A DNA stretch of 5,048 nucleotides from JACVRM01 sp046262315. GTDB taxonomy: Bacteria; Actinomycetota; Thermoleophilia; Gaiellales; Gaiellaceae. Position 1 is the first letter of the stretch. Every line of letters begins with the position of its first letter. The notes beneath the pieces are model-generated. The model saw nothing but the letters and a program-made list of their open reading frames with translations. It was not told where the DNA came from and did no database searches. Shown one piece after another: positions 4,912 through 5,048 of this stretch. The stretch lies in assembly GCA_046262315.1 (NCBI GenBank), contig JBHEMZ010000098.1, positions 1-5,048 of the forward strand. The letters run 5' to 3'. Position numbers and translations under genes: made by a program.

Positions 4912-4940
4912 TTTTCCGCAGCCGCCTTCGCTTTTCCGCA
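4912..4940. repeat. Two direct copies of TTTTCCGCA, 20 bases apart
   Basis: TTTTCCGCA occurs at 4912-4920 and 4932-4940, so the start-to-start distance is 20 bases, about two helical turns. This could be a tandem regulator site upstream of a plus-strand gene beginning near 4958, but with only two copies chance is possible. Confidence 0.35.
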
Positions 4941-5048
4941 ATCAGTCAGGAAGAGTCGTGACCTATTTGCAGGCACGTCTCCGCGGGAGCCTCGCCTCGC
5001 AAGAGAGACTGGGCAGCAAACGATCGAGCTCAGAGCGGCTACCCGCGC

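Larger units (their letters stand above)
4612..5048. other. 437-base stretch without a supported gene
   Basis: No frame on either strand gives a recognisable protein. Open frames exist on both strands (plus 4745-5048, minus 5048 to about 4774) but read as low-complexity Arg/Ser/Pro/Ala text without a family signature. It should hold the promoter of the membrane-protein gene, but no clear -35/-10 pair is visible. Small structures are AGGA-GGTG-TCCT on the minus strand (4697-4708), a CGATCC/GGATCG hairpin (4875-4891) and a repeated TTTTCCGCA (4912-4940). At 4948-4960 AGGAAGAG stands before a GTG, which could start a plus-strand gene running off the end (about 30 codons visible), but its sequence matches nothing I know. 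Confidence 0.5.

Overview
The window is GC-rich with heavy G/C third-position codon use, tightly packed genes and 1-4 base start/stop overlaps. It looks like a high-GC actinobacterium, possibly of the Thermoleophilia/Solirubrobacter kind. That placement is an inference from composition and protein style and has not been tested by a search.

Layout. Left, plus strand: the last 62 codons of a DrrA-type ABC transporter ATPase, overlapping (ATGA) a complete six-helix ABC-2 permease (187-969). Next is a short gap with a hairpin and a small SnoaL/NTF2-like gene (1069-1458) interrupted by one in-frame TGA. Centre, minus strand, read right to left: a CmtR-like ArsR repressor (3587-3219), a thioredoxin-like protein (3222-2899), an alkylmercury lyase merB (2902-2198) and a rhodanese plus CBS-pair protein (2198-1503), also interrupted by one in-frame TGA. 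These four genes overlap end to start and form one operon behind an AT-rich promoter/operator at about 3595-3620. Upstream on the same strand are a decayed, half-length ccdA with two frameshifts (4011-3628) and a four-helix membrane protein (4611-4045). The last 437 bases hold no gene I can support.

How it fits together: the operon reads as organomercurial/thiophilic-metal detoxification. A metal-sensing repressor would control MerB (C-Hg bond cleavage) together with two thiol-handling proteins. No mercuric reductase (merA) or mercury transporter is in view.

Most interesting point: two unrelated genes about 0.8 kb apart, on opposite strands, each have exactly one in-frame TGA with the same frame continuing as recognisable protein. 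In both, the TGA sits where I expect cysteine in relatives. Each TGA is followed at 20-24 nt by a hairpin with a 3-nt loop starting with G, compatible with a bacterial SECIS. TGA also ends four ordinary genes here, so it has not been reassigned generally. Selenocysteine insertion, or an opal-reading tRNA-Cys, is therefore a serious hypothesis. The competing explanation is gene decay or poor sequence, which the frameshifted ccdA makes plausible. No selenocysteine machinery lies in the window.
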